Position numbers and translations under genes: made by a program. From Chionis minor (Eukaryota; Chordata; Aves; Charadriiformes; Chionididae): 64,000 nucleotides of DNA. Shown in pieces: positions 38,872 through 50,930 of this stretch. Below the pieces are notes generated by a model. It was given only the letters and a program-made list of their open reading frames with translations. It was not told the origin of the DNA and made no database searches. Every line of letters starts with the position of its first letter. Position 1 is the stretch's first letter. The stretch lies in NCBI GenBank assembly GCA_013398295.1, contig VZSF01001350.1:383833-447832 (forward strand), written 5' to 3'.

Positions 38872-39048
38872 CTGGGATCAGCTGCAAGATTTTTCTTTAA
38901 GTCTTGGTCCTCTTTTTTTCCTTGAGGTAGTCCAATTATGAAGTACTTGTCTCTGATGACAGGGAAATCATTTAAGAGGCTTCTTAAGCTATTGTAGTAC
39001 CTGATGAGCTGACCTCTTAGGGCATGCTGGGACACACGCTGATTCAGC
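38872..39048 (-). CDS. CCDC162: CCDC162-like exon, 59 codons
   Basis: Acceptor TACTTTTTTTAG and donor CCCAG|GTTTGT enclose 177 open nt, starting and ending in phase 2. It reads LNQRVSQHALRGQLIRYY, then LLNDFPVIRDKYFIIGLP, and ends KKNLAADP. This is one of the most clearly coding exons. The following exon on the gene's 3' side, which should start in phase 2, was not found. Confidence 0.85.
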
Positions 39049-40574
39049 CTAAAAAAAGTATAATTAAAATACGTAGTGTGCAGGTCTTCATATGTCCAGA
39101 TAAACTCGACCTTTGTTGAGCTTAAGCTCCTTCTATACGGACAACTTTGCCATCTTCTACAGGAAAATTTACAACCTTTGATTCTTCTGTAGTGTGACAA
39201 ACGGCAGGATAAAAATTGTGAAAGTGGCATTTAAGAACCAAGGTAAATTTTAGATTTAATGTTTTTCATCACACAGATGTCTTTACAATGCCTTGGAAAT
39301 ATCTGCAAGTTAACGCCACAACCACTTTGTGGGTGTTATTGATACTTACGTTACAACAAGGAAGCAGAAGCAGGAAGGAGCTAAGTGAGATGACAAGTTA
39401 ACTGCAGAACTGGGAATTGGACAGTGTGACCCTGAGCCAGATTTCATCATCCCTGAGCTGTGCTGAAACTCCAATGAAACTCATTGCCCCTGGCTGCAAT
39501 CTGCCTCCAGACCCATCAGTCTGGCCTTACCTACTCACTCGATAAGCTGTCTCTGGGTTAAAGGTAGTCTGCATCTGCAGCGTGACACAAATCCACATCA
39601 TTTGCAAAACGTGGCTTACTGAAACAGCTGCCTTACTTGCAGCTTGCTCCTTGCCATGCCCTTTCCCAAGGCTGCTCGGATGCACCTCTGCACAGCTGGG
39701 CATACAAGGAGAAGACAGACCTGGATGCTGGTTACATGCCAGGTTCTGGCCCGGGCTTTTGACAGAGTGGATCTGGAACATACAGCTCCTAGGTGGCTTC
39801 ATAACGGGCTACACACTCCGGTAGAAAGGTAACGCATAAACTGGTCTAGAGTGGTACATCAAGTACGATCTGTTTCTCGGTGAAAATAGACAAGAAATAG
39901 CTCGATTCCTTTTTTTTTATTTCCTTCTTTATTGGCACGCATGCTCAATCTCATGATAATGTGTGCAAGACAAAGGTCCCAGAAATGTAAACCATAAAAT
40001 ACTGAATGTTGACATATGAGCACAGGAATAAAAAATAAAATAAAATCAAGTCCAACTCTATTTGAACCTCTGTTTTCTCCCAAGTTGTCTTACAAACTCG
40101 GTTTAATTCATGGCATTGTACATCCCACTCATTCATTCTCTGATCTACTGCACATTATTTCCACTACAATTTATCGCTTATGTCAGTGATGTTTATCTGG
40201 CATTTCTGCTGATATACCAAAAAAGTATTGGTGTTCTGTGCCTCTACTTAGCATCCCATCATCAATCTTTTCTCCTTGTAAAGAAACCAAGTGGCACATT
40301 TCCTACTCACCCAGCAACATGGCTTGTACTGCCTGTAATGTTACCCTACTAAGCCACTAAAAATGTTCTTTTCTCAGCTTGCAAAATGGTTTACAGGTGT
40401 AGTCATAATAGTCTGAACAGGAAGCCTGTAAATTCCTATTAACCACACGAAAAAGATGCCTTCAGAACAAGAGTTATGTTTAAATCATGATGTGTTGGTA
40501 TGGAAGTGTCTACACTAGATCTATATTAAACATATATTAGACATACAGTAAATATCTATATCAGATATACTTAC
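39049..40574. other. Intron, nothing recognised
   Basis: The flanking exons join in frame (AA plus G). No repeat or second gene was seen. Confidence 0.5.
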
Positions 40575-40624
40575 TTATGGCAATATTCAACAATAATGTC
40601 TCTCTTGAGTTTCAGAACTTCATC
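40575..40624 (-). CDS. CCDC162: CCDC162-like short exon, 17 codons
   Basis: Acceptor CATTATAG and donor CATAA|GTAAGT enclose 50 nt, starting in phase 0 and ending in phase 2. It reads DEVLKLKRDIIVEYCH. The leftover AA joins G of the next exon to give Lys. The exon is too short to show as a long open frame but is well supported by splice sites and phase. Confidence 0.78.
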
Positions 40625-41149
40625 CTATAATGAGACAATATTTTTGTGTAGGACTTACATGTACTGTGAATCTAGCAAAACCAAAACACTTGTAACATTT
40701 TCTAGTAATATAATTCCAAAAACCCTACCAGGTTATGTACAGTGTCACAAACATCTAAACTATGAAATTCCAAAACTTTACGGAGGATAAACAATAACAA
40801 TTGCAACCAGTATGTTAGACCCAGTAGACAGTTAAGGCAGTCTTGTAAATAAATTCTGAATTATTTAATTCAAGTCTGGTTCATAAAATTTTGTTCACAA
40901 ATTCTGTAATATTTCCTAAAAGAGTCTGCAGCTAGCAGTTATTTCTTCATACACTCAGCCTACTGAGCTGGCAAGAAGATTATGAGTATATTAAGCTAAA
41001 TAATTTACGCTATTTCAAAAAGAGAATAGCCATTAAGAGTTTGTGTAGAAGGGGTTTGATTTTACTACCTGGTAAATTCTTAAAAGCCATGCCTAACCTG
41101 TAATGTCAGCATAAGATACGGAAGTTTAATACAGGATCCACGTTCTCAC

Positions 41150-41247
41150 CTTTAGACGTGGGATAAAGAGGAATTTGCAAAAGGCAAAATTTATACCCAT
41201 CGTGGTATCTTTGCAATTATTATTTTTTACAACTGTCACACCTTCTT
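41150..41247 (-). CDS. CCDC162: CCDC162-like exon, 33 codons
   Basis: The acceptor, ATTTTTTTTTAG, has a long pyrimidine tract and the donor is AAG|GTGAGA. It starts in phase 1 and ends in phase 0 over 98 open nt. It reads EEGVTVVKNNNCKD, then MGINFAFCKFLFIPRLK. It joins in frame on both sides. Confidence 0.8.
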
Positions 41248-41799
41248 CTAAAAAAAAATAAATAAAACTGCTAGGATTATTTATTAAAGGAGCCTTCCTC
41301 ATATAGTGTCCATCTCTAGCTAGGACCACTGTTGGGTGCTTTATATGTAAAAGCCCATAACAGTTCCACATCTATCAGCATAGCTATAGCCAGAATTTAT
41401 CTCCTTACCTAAGCTGGAAATAGTTTAGGATGCCCGTTAGCATCCGCAACCTTTAGTTACCCATGTGTCTGCAGACTGCTGCTGCTTTCCGTGCACCTCT
41501 TGGCCACGAGCCTTGCGGCTGTGCCCATGGGAGGCCACAGGGAGACGGTGCGGTGGAAGAAGGTTCACTTGAGCTTCCCACCGCTGCCTTGAGCTTCTGC
41601 AGCCCTGCACCTGACCTGCACACCCTGGCCACGTCCCAGCCTCCTCCCCTCCGCTGGGGTTTCCATGCCTGCCACCGGCTTGCTTTTCTCCCTAAAGTAA
41701 CCACAGCAGAAGTACAACACTGACTCAAAACTACCGCTTCGCCTACGTGCCAAAACCCAGCAGTCCCTCTTGAAAAGGCTGAGGAGCCTCCTGACATAC

Positions 41800-41915
41800 T
41801 TATAGGGTTTTGCAGCCTGCTGCCCAGCGCTTCTCTCTTTTGAGTGAAAGTGTTCAGCATCCAATCTCGGGGTCCCCGTTTCTCCAGCTGAATGGAAATG
41901 AAAGCTTCTGGAGGC
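41800..41915 (-). CDS. CCDC162: CCDC162-like exon, 39 codons
   Basis: Acceptor CCCCTCATTAG and donor TATAA|GTATGT enclose 116 open nt, starting in phase 2 and ending in phase 1. It reads PPEAFISIQLEKRGP, then DWMLNTFTQKREALGS, and ends RLQNPI. The leftover A joins AA of the next exon to give Lys. Coding character is clear. Confidence 0.82.
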
Positions 41916-41980
41916 CTAATGAGGGGAAAAAAAAGCATGAGATCTGAGAAAAGTCAGCCCTCAAAAGGTAAACTGGTAAC

Positions 41981-42052
41981 TTCCTTCTTAACCACTCAAA
42001 AAACTTCTTTAGATTAGACACAGTTTCTCCAACGACATCCATTTCACTCATT
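41981..42052 (-). pseudogene. CCDC162: CCDC162-like exon with doubtful boundaries
   Basis: The open reading MSEMDVVGETVSNLKK, then FFEWLRRK, looks coding and has the right position. The best-looking acceptor (GTTGTAG, exon start 42,058) puts TAA (42,055-42,057) directly in frame after the preceding exon. A weaker one (ATAAAG, start 42,052) avoids the stop. The only phase-compatible donor is a weak AA|GTTACC at 41,981; the other possibility, at 41,974, would break the frame. Either the gene uses poor sites here or it is damaged. Confidence 0.5.
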
Positions 42053-42834
42053 CTTTATCTACAACAGGTACAAATATACTGGATCCTGTGGATCAGCTAC
42101 CAGAGATGAGATGAGCTCAGTCTACACATTTTTACTTTCAATGCAAGTGAAATAAATGATGAAAGAAATAGTGACAGATTAAAAAAAAAGAAAAATGTAC
42201 CTCCTGATACTGGCATTAAGGTTGTAACAGGAACCATGAGGCTGGCTGGGCTAAGGTGGGCATGTTGAATGCCTTTTTATTTGTACCTTCAAACCACAGG
42301 TTGTTCAATTAGCATAGGGTTTTCAGTGCACAACTTCCAGCTGATTGGCACAGAATAATATTAGAAATTGCTTTAACTGTATCTTGCCAGTACCCTGTTA
42401 GTACACAGTAACCCATGTAAAAGCCAGGAAATCAGGGCAAGGAGCTAGTAAGTAGGCATACAAGCTCTGTTCTACAAGAGGAGCAGAGTCATATCTAATG
42501 GCCGTATCCTGGCCCACTTATTATTTGCAATAATTTTGCAATGCTTTCAACTGTACACTCACTGATGCTTAGAAATTCCTGTGAGGTATCTGGATTTCCT
42601 GCTCTAGTTACCAGGTTATCTCCATGGGGTTTGATGTGAAGCCAGAGTCCCACCAACAGGGTACGGCGAGACAACCACAGCGCTCACACCACCAATTCTC
42701 ACCAAGAAACGCGGCGTCTGGGAATGTACCCTCATGACTGAGAGCCCATCGCGATGTAAAGCAGGTAATGCTCAGGATTCGCACGTGCACCAGACTGACC
42801 CCTACCCAGCAGAGGGGGGTTGGCCAGTAAATAC

Positions 42835-42989
42835 CTTTTAATGGTACAGAGTAAACCCGGAGAACGCCCAGGACAGAATGAAGTGTCCAGTGTCATTGCC
42901 TGCAGCAGCCAATTCTCTGTTTCACTTCCAGACACTGAATTTCTTCCACTTGCTGAACTGCTCTGACTTGTTAGACTTACATTTCCTTC
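42835..42989 (-). CDS. CCDC162: CCDC162-like exon, 52 codons
   Basis: Acceptor ATTTTTTAG and donor TAAAAG|GTATTT enclose 155 open nt, starting in phase 0 and ending in phase 2. It reads EGNVSLTSQSSSASGRNS, then GSETENWLLQAMTL, and ends LLCTIK. The serine-rich first part suggests a flexible linker. Confidence 0.8.
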
Positions 42990-43147
42990 CTAAAAAATCA
43001 TGAATATCAATTCTGTGCCTGCTCTCATAAAGACCGGCAGCTCTTCCTACTAAATCAGTGCATATTTGCAATTCTGCATGCTTTCATTTACCCGAGCTTT
43101 ATGATATAATAATTCACTAGGATCATTGAAAGTCACAGAAAAAAAAC

Positions 43148-43246
43148 ATTTCTCATGGAGCACGGGCATAATGAAAATGTAGCGGCAGCAGAGTCAGAGG
43201 CAGTACCCAATTTATAGATCAGGCAACAGTCTCGGCGTTCAATCAG
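43148..43246 (-). CDS. CCDC162: CCDC162-like exon, 33 codons
   Basis: The acceptor is TTTATTTGCAG. It reads LIERRDCCLIYKLG, then ATFSLCPCSMRN, and is open for 99 nt. The phase 0 end is taken at AAT|GTTTTT, a weak donor. An alternative GTACTG donor inside would end it in phase 1, which does not fit the next exon. The start is secure and the 3' boundary less so. Confidence 0.65.
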
Positions 43247-45708
43247 CTGCAAATAAAATATGAATATTCCCAGATATTTCAAATATGTACAAATAATTGT
43301 ATATATGGATCACCTGTCTGGAAAATCAGTTTGCCTCCCCACGAACACAAAAAAACTACACTGATTCCCCTACATCACCGATTTAAGTCCCAGTGGCTCC
43401 TGGTATGAAGTAACCTCAGAAATTCCTGCAATTTTCAAGTAGGAACAAGTGGTACTTTTCCAAGTTCTTGAAGTTGTTTTTCAAAAGTGGCACAGTCACT
43501 CTGAAGTCCAGGGGAGCTAAAGGAGCACGCTAATTCCCCTGCAAATCAAGGAGAGCTGTAGTCTTTTGCATATAGCTGGAAAGGGAAAGACCAACATGGG
43601 AAAAAAAAGCAGGGTGAGACTGGGCTGGTTAAGTCTGTGCCCTTCGTGGCACAGTCTTGGCTATCAACCAGCTAGCCCATGGCAGGTGTTGCAGAGTACA
43701 CAGCTCCCTTGGCATCCCGCAGCCAGCTTTCCTTCACGTGGGTGGAGGGGAGATGCCACGGGCCTTGGCCTGTGTCGGGTGGTGGGCAGCCATGTCACCC
43801 GCAGCACTGGTGTGTCCCTCAGTGCACACGTGGCCTGTGACATCCTGCAACCATCTGCCTTTCCTTTGTAAGGAGGTTCTATAAGTTTTTTTCCAATTTC
43901 ACATGTTAATCTGAATAACAGATGCATGACCTCCTCATCACTGCCTCTGTTGGTTGTATTAATTGTCCTCTGTGCGTGACTTTGATTAGTTAACTAATAC
44001 CTGCTGACTGTAAATCAGACAAAAATGATTTAGGATGGATGAAGCAGACATTAAATGATTTACAGAGAGGAGACATCTGAAAATGAAAAATACAGTTGCT
44101 GCCACTCTGTGGAAAATAAACCACTCAGCATTTAGACAGTAAAAGAGCTTCAAATGTTTGGAAGATCAATCCTTTTCAACTGGAGCATGAAGAGCTTTTT
44201 CTAGAGTAAGACTAGTCATGGTTTTCAGCAGAGACACACAGAACTGGAGGTTTGTATGGCAGCGCAGAGGGCTGATTTGGGAAAGAAACAGAGGTTGCTC
44301 AGTTCCACTGAGGATTTCAGTGCTGCAGGATCTGATTACAAATGAAGATGGGGAATCTCAGACTCTCTCTGTGAAAGGGAATGGAGACCAGCCTCTGGGA
44401 CGAACTAGACCATGGCCAGCCCTGGGAGGCTGCACAGCTAGCCATCCAGCTGCCAACACCTGGGTGCCCACCAAGTGGCTGCAGAGTGCAGCAGCTCCCT
44501 GGGACGTGGTCCATGCGTCACCAAAAGTTGCATGAGACCAGGTGCTGAGAAGGGTTCCTGCTCAGCAGCAAGCAGGCAGCCCTTTTTTCTGGTGAGCCGT
44601 CAGGATATTAGTTTGGTTGGGGCAACGGATCCCAGCTGTACAGTGCAGAATTACTGTCCTGCTTGTGTTGGGACAGGATGCAAACCATGCAGTGGTGAAA
44701 CGAGTTTGTTCTGGTGCAGCTGACAGTTTCCGAGGTGAGTGTTGTCCCTAGGACCTTCCCTATATTCACCTCCAATGTAAGGAAAGAATGTGCATAGGAC
44801 ACTGCTCAAGGAACGGCAACTCATGCTCAGAAGCTTGCAAGTCACAGCTGCAGGAGAAGTCTTTCCCTCTCCTCCCCACACTGCAGCTCTGAGTGACCCA
44901 AAATGAGACAACAGGGAGTCACAACTTCTTATTTTTCATTTTTAAACTCAGAAAGAAACTGGTGTCACACAGGAAATGTTTTAACCTCATTAACATTTAA
45001 CTTCAGCTGGTTCAACCCATCCCTGACAACTTTTAAACCCTCTGACTAATTTTAAATACATTTGACATAAGACCAGAGGTCTCAAGGGTATAAAGCTCCT
45101 TCCAGTTTTGCAAAATCAGCATTCAGCTAGTGAGGAGAGCCCCCTGCTCGGGGAAAAGGCAAGGAGAGTTTGACCCCTAGCCATTTTGCTTGGCTTGCTT
45201 AGCTCCCAGGAGGCAGCGGCCAGCTGGGCTCCCAGCATGACAGCCAGCCAGTCAGCATGTGCACGGCTACAAACCTGCCACAACATACAGTGCTTCTTGC
45301 CCCTCTAGACAGCAAAACACGGGCACTTCCCATACACAGGAATGAGCTGGGGATGCTGCCTGGTGGCAAGGGACTGGGTGTGCAGAGCATTGGGGATGCA
45401 AGAGCGGGCTGAGGGGGGATGGATGGGCTGTCCTGAGGAACACGGAAAGAGATGTCAGTGTAAGCACAGAGAAGGCAAGGCAAGCCCTAAGGAATCTCTA
45501 TTTGCTTATAAATTCAAAATTGCCTATGAAGTCACTTAGCTCATCACTGTAATGCAGCTGTCTCTGGAAGACAACAGCTGTGTAAGAAAATGCAACACAG
45601 AGCCCTACAACAATTTAGTGTGTGTGAAGCAAGTGCGGCTCCTGAGCACCATATGTTAAACACGGGAAAAGCCAAATATAAGAGGAGGAAGAGTAATGGC
45701 TTGGTGAC
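43247..45708. other. Intron with GC-richer patches
   Basis: The flanking exons join in phase 0. GC-richer parts at 43.6-43.9, 44.3-44.6 and 45.2-45.5 kb carry open frames on both strands but no splice sites, start context or coding pattern that I could support. Confidence 0.45.
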
Positions 45709-45894
45709 CCTGGCAGACAGCTTTTGAACCAACATTGCGGCATCAAGCTGACGACGTGAATGTTTAACACTGGAAATAGTGCTGACCATACTTCTGTTTT
45801 CAGAAGACAGGACAAATGAAAGCAGCAGGTACTGATGGTTTCGCCGTCCTAAAAGAACGCATATTTCAAGGATAAGTTGAGATTGCTGGCCTTG
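45709..45894 (-). CDS. CCDC162: CCDC162-like exon, 62 codons
   Basis: Acceptor GGTATGCAG and donor GCCAGG|GTCACC enclose 186 open nt with phase 0 at both ends. It reads QGQQSQLILEICVLLGRRN, then YLLLSFVLSSENRSM, and ends AAMLVQKLSAR. A second, better acceptor (TTCTTTTAG at 45,849) would start the exon in phase 1, which does not match the upstream exon, so the earlier start is preferred. Confidence 0.75.
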
Positions 45895-46232
45895 CTGCAT
45901 ACCACAGGCTATAAGATTTCACCCGTGCCTTTTGAATCCAATTCATCTCGAATCTCTTTCAGTCCTTTCTTGAGGTATATTTTTAGCTATACTTCATCGC
46001 TTACCCAACTAATAGACTTTAAATAAATCACTGATGTGACACCATTTATTTTTATGTCATATGCTAATACGCAATCACTGCAGTTCCTGCAGTCATCAGT
46101 GATGCTGTTCCAAGCCTTGCGCAGGGTTGCCATCCAATTGATTATAAGTAGAATTAACAGGTGCCCTCTTTGGGCTAAGTCTGACAAAACCCGTTATTAC
46201 TAGCACAATGTGAGGAAGAAGATGCTGCTAAC

Positions 46233-46370
46233 CTTGATGTCCAGGGTATGGGGAGGCTGGACCAAGTAACAAAAGGCAGCCTGCTGAACAGCCACCAAAA
46301 CAGCATTTTTCTGAATAACCTGACAGGCCAGGATAAGCTGCATGTTCCTTATTCCAGATGGACACAACAG
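46233..46370 (-). CDS. CCDC162: CCDC162-like exon, 46 codons
   Basis: The acceptor is CTCCTTAG and the donor ATCAAG|GTTAGC; both ends are phase 0 over 138 nt with no stop. It begins LLCPSGIRNMQLILA, contains VIQKNAVLVAVQQAAF, and ends PPHTLDIK. The composition is strongly helical and hydrophobic, unlike an intron. Confidence 0.82.
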
Positions 46371-47213
46371 CTAAGGAGAGGGAAAAAAAATGTGTTAGGC
46401 ATTTCCCCTGCCATTTAAAAAACAAGTTACTTTACAGACATCGCTCTCTGTCTTGTAGTACTTCGGCAGCCTAATTTAGTGACAGGAGGGGTAAGGGAGG
46501 CATTCTACTATACTTGTATACGTTGTTATCATTGAAACTAAATGTGGAGATCGAGGAAACATTCATTTGTATTTAGTGAGTTGTATTCTCAGCTCTACTC
46601 TGTAGAGCAGGACGGTGCCAGACTGTGCAGCCAAGTGCAAACAGGCTGGGAAAAGAGTAGACACCAAATAAAATAGATTTGTTTCTCCTAGGCAAATTTT
46701 TAATTACATGCTACCCTGCCGCAGAGTACAGGTCATGACTAAGTTGATGGCAAGGAGACTTTGTGGAGGGCTTTAAAGAAGAAATCTCCATGGACTGGCA
46801 GTCTGTGATACTGTTTTTATACACTCATACAAAGAAGAAAGGACTAAGTATGCAAAATAGCATGGAAGACTAAGGTCATTTTCTTTCATTACAGAACTCT
46901 CTAGACCAAATGTTGTTACTATGCATGCATATAGCCACACACAGGCATCCTGCTTTATTTACAAAGTTCCTCAGAGTAAACTCTGCTGACTTAAAAAGTT
47001 TCATCCCAGTAAGGATTCCTGGATGAGGCCACATTAACAATCAAATTTCCAGTGCAATTTTATGAGGTTAATGATAAAAGAGTAAACTACATCATATTAA
47101 CATTCAGAGGAAGACAAACAGTGGAGAAGTTTATAGTGTCTAGGAAACACATGACTGAGGCTCTTAGATACTCTAGCAAATAAACAATAATAAAATACAC
47201 ATTTTTTTCCTTA

Positions 47214-47304
47214 TTCTGCAACACCATCTCTTGTACGGGAACTAAACTTTCCAACGTGACTGTCAATCTGTTGAATGCTTAATGGTAAGCTAGGTGGAAT
47301 ATAT
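47214..47304 (-). pseudogene. CCDC162: CCDC162-like exon lacking its splice donor
   Basis: The acceptor CTTTTTTTTCAG is strong. It starts in phase 2, matching the AG left by the preceding exon. It reads YIPPSLPLSIQQIDSHVG and ends TRDGVAE, after which the minus strand reads GAA then TAAGG. A phase 0 end is needed here, and GAA|GTAAGG with the G missing would supply it; as it stands the frame runs into TAA at 47,211-47,213. No other good in-phase donor was seen except a poor GTTGGA inside the exon. Confidence 0.6.
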
Positions 47305-48617
47305 CTGAAAAAAAAGCAAAATTATCTATAAACATGGAGTATGACACAGAAAGAAGCCAAACTGAGGATAAAAGGAAAATAGTGATAAAATCAGAACTAC
47401 TTTTCATTTCATTCCACTTTTAAATGTAGAACACATACTGGAATTGGTCACTCTAGTCCCTAATTTAGTGATATGAGAATGTTGCTTTTAGTTTTCTTTT
47501 CTTTGTAAGAAAAAGGATATATCCCATGATGTTTTGTGGTTGACTTTACAATGATTTATTAGCTCCTCTTAGATGAGCTTGTTCTAAACCAGTGAAAAAT
47601 CTGCTTGTTCAGTTTAATCATGCCTTGTTTCCAGTAGTGGCTCCTAATGTGGTTTTTTTTTTTGTGCTGCTCTACCGTCTTCTGAGCTCTGATATCCATC
47701 ACTGCCCCAATTTAATTAGGAGCTGGGGTTTCATTCCAGGTTGCTTGCAATTGCTAAACTTGTTTGGAACAGCCTAATTTGCACAGCAGGCTAGAGTCTA
47801 TGCAAGTGAATAGGATGCGAACAAGGCACAGGACTGCAGGTGGTATATGTACAGGTCAGAAGGGAGCCCTACTGCCTGTGTTAGCCGCAGGGAATGACTG
47901 ACAGGATGCCTTCCCTGAATATAGCAAGATAATTCACAGGTTATTTCCTTTCTTCCTCCTAAACCTTCGTCTGAACTATACACAAAGCAGTGTATTTACG
48001 CGTGTGTATATACGCACATATTTACCAACTCTTTAAAGAGTAAATCAAGGCAACTGTAAAATCTACTTGTTACAATCACTTTCCCCGGGGGAAAAGGGAA
48101 GATAGTAAACAGCCTTTTCCTTGTGCAGAAATTAGGTTTAGTAGTCACTGAGTTGAAAAACAAAGATCAAAGACGTCACTTCATGAAGTGCAGGATAACT
48201 CTAGGAGAATAAGCTTTCTTCATGTTCAGAGTAAGGACTTTATTCACAACAGTTTTTGAGGTGCTGCTTTGCGACCTATGGGGTTTGGGGCAATTGATTT
48301 CAGGCCAGCCCTGTTAGACATTCCTCACTTTGAAAGAAAATGCACTTTAGTCCCAAAATTGCCTGTGTTCCACACAAATTCAGTGTCTCCTCCCTTTCAC
48401 TGCTAGACAGTTTTAAATTAGCATTATTCAATTCCAGACTCTATACAAAAAGGAAAAAAAATCATGCAGCATTGTACATTTTCTGTCTGAATAATTATAT
48501 GCATTTTACACACTGAATTTTTTGTGGATTATATGTGAGCCCAAGCAGACCAAAGGCTTGATCCCACCCAAGCTAAAGAGATCATGTCCTGTGAAACTCA
48601 AAAAAAGTTCAGTCTAC

Positions 48618-48773
48618 CTGTCAACACAGCTGTCATCTTCCAGGAGAGATGTAATGAATATTGGTGGGACGTGGTCTGCTTTCTCCCTGTGAGATGCCGA
48701 TTCGAAGAGTACTGGCCTCAGGTACAAGTGGGACTCCCCAAATCCTGCTTCCATTGCAAAAGCCTTATACAAC
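48618..48773 (-). CDS. CCDC162: CCDC162-like exon, 52 codons
   Basis: The acceptor, TTTTGTTTCTAG, is strong and the donor is GACAG|GTAGAC. It starts and ends in phase 2 over 156 nt with no stop. It reads LYKAFAMEAGFGESH, then LYLRPVLFESASHREK, and ends SLLEDDSCVD. It joins in frame to both neighbours. Confidence 0.85.
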
Positions 48774-49896
48774 CTAGAAACAAAACCACATGGAAGCATT
48801 TGAAAAATTAACTTTCTCCCTGCTGTAACCAGTGCACACCTAGAAACCCACATCCATCAGGTTATTTTCAATGAGACATCTGCATTCAACTTGAAACATC
48901 TCTTGGCATCTGAAATAGTATGACGGCTATGAAGCAAACAAGCGGTGTACCCAGATAGCTGATGGTTGCTTAGTGTCGCCCGTTCAATTGACACAGACAA
49001 CACTTACTAACAAAGGATGACAGTGAGTCTACAATGTCATAAGGGCAAATCAAGGGAAATATGCTAACTGCTCCTATTTAGAAAGGACTGCATTTGTCAG
49101 AGAGATGAAGAATATTATTTTAGACTAGAAACTGAGAAGAGGACTTACTGCCAGAGATGAGGCTTCAAAAGACAGGCAGAGCTCATACACATTATTACCA
49201 TTAAAACATTAAAGTTCATAACTTAAGAAACATTTATTCTAGAAGCCCCCAGCATGACACAACCTCCCTAATATAACAAATTATGAGGGCAGTCCCTCAG
49301 CAGACAGTAAACACATGGTCTAGATGCAACCACTAGCTCAGGAAATCTCTAAAGCACCAGGTGTCAGAAGTTGGGCACAGTCCTGCTTTTTGTATTCCCT
49401 CCCTGTGGATCCATCCCTGCACTCCTTCAGATGCAAGAGCACAGAAACACTGGTCTGGCCTGTGATGCCTCTTCTCATGTAGTATAAAAGACCGTAAAAA
49501 GAAAGACTCTGACTTTTTGATACAGACTGCAAAGGGATAAGATACTCCCTTGCTTCCACCTAACATCTAAGGCAGGTGTTTTATCAGTTAAGAAATCAGA
49601 TCACAGAGAAGCTATGCTGTGGGAACATGATAAAGACACAAATAGGACCTAGAAGACTTAGTTCTTTAAAATCACGTAGTATTCCCTGCCTGCAAAGTAA
49701 AGGAAAGAAAAGGGAAGGAGACAAAATAATATATGAAAGACACCATGAGCATCAATCAATAATGAGATGGAGCACAGCCAAAATCAACTCTAAGGTCTTA
49801 AAACAAAGAGCTCTGTGTAATTATTATAAATGTTGCTCTCTTAGTTGACCAGTATAGACATATGAATAGCCTGTACAGAACAGATATCAGCACACA

Positions 49897-49960
49897 AATC
49901 AGCTTATTAGTACTGCACAAAGAGGAAGAAATCAGCTTATTAGTACGGCACAAAGAGGAA
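49897..49960. repeat. Tandem duplication, 32-bp unit
   Basis: Two adjacent copies of a 32-bp unit beginning AATCAGCTTATTAGTAC and ending GCACAAAGAGGAA occupy 49,897-49,928 and 49,929-49,960. They differ at one internal base (T/G) and the last base. The near identity points to a recent duplication in this intron. Confidence 0.9.
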
Positions 49961-50895
49961 AATAATAGAGAAAAAGAAAATATATTAAAAAGGTGACTAT
50001 GTCAAACAAAAGCAGAGAGGCAAAATTCAGACTAAAGCTGCACTGTCTAGCTCTACTATTCCACCAAAGGATGTCCCTTCTCATGACACGGTAAAAGACG
50101 AACACTGAGGAATAAAGAGAAGCAACAAGAGCTGTAAGGAACAGTACACACAACATAAATGTGGACTGTTAGATGTAAGTGGCCTTCCACTCTGGGAATG
50201 GAGAAACGGGCAAGTAATGGAAGTAATTCTGGCAGGTCCCCCCAAAAAGTCTCATAGAAGCTATGCTATCAGGTAGAGGAATCCACAAATGTAGGTTCAT
50301 TATACTCTGCACAGCAGGAAAAAAGATTACTAACCTTTCTGATGTTTCAGTTGGAATCTGAGTTTCTTAACAGTTCATATGATAATGAACTGTGAACTTC
50401 ATCAAATCAAAAGAAGATACAAAAATAGCCCCTTAAAATGCCACATTGAGTAAACTATATATGTTTATACTGGTATTTAGACTGACTTAGCCATCTTCTA
50501 CTAAATGAAGATAGTATCATGTTTAATGGCCTTACACATACATCATGAAGTCATACTTTTTGTCATAACTTTCCTCTGAATTCCCATTCTATACTGGAAA
50601 AATGACAATTTATTGTTACTTTTCAGGGATTTCTAAGTATGTCACCTCAGATGAGTAGGTCCTCTTAGCCCCGTTCCCAAAAGAAATGCAGCTATGTGAC
50701 CGTTCGGTCTGCTCGTCTGTCTCCTCTGGATAACTTTTAAATCAGTTGGTAAAAATTAATGAAACCTGACACAGAGACAGGGCTTTCAAGATATTTAGTT
50801 CCTACAGGTTTCATGAAGCAAGCTGATTGGATATTGATTTTTCAGCTAAATGAAAAGTTGCAGTGTAACCTTACCCCTTATAAATTGCCAGAAAA

Positions 50896-50930
50896 TGTAT
50901 GTGTGGGTATGTATGTATGTGTATGAGTGA
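50896..50930. repeat. Short GTAT-type microsatellite
   Basis: A run of GTATGTGTG and GTATGTATGTATGTG units of about 35 bp, imperfect. Confidence 0.75.
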
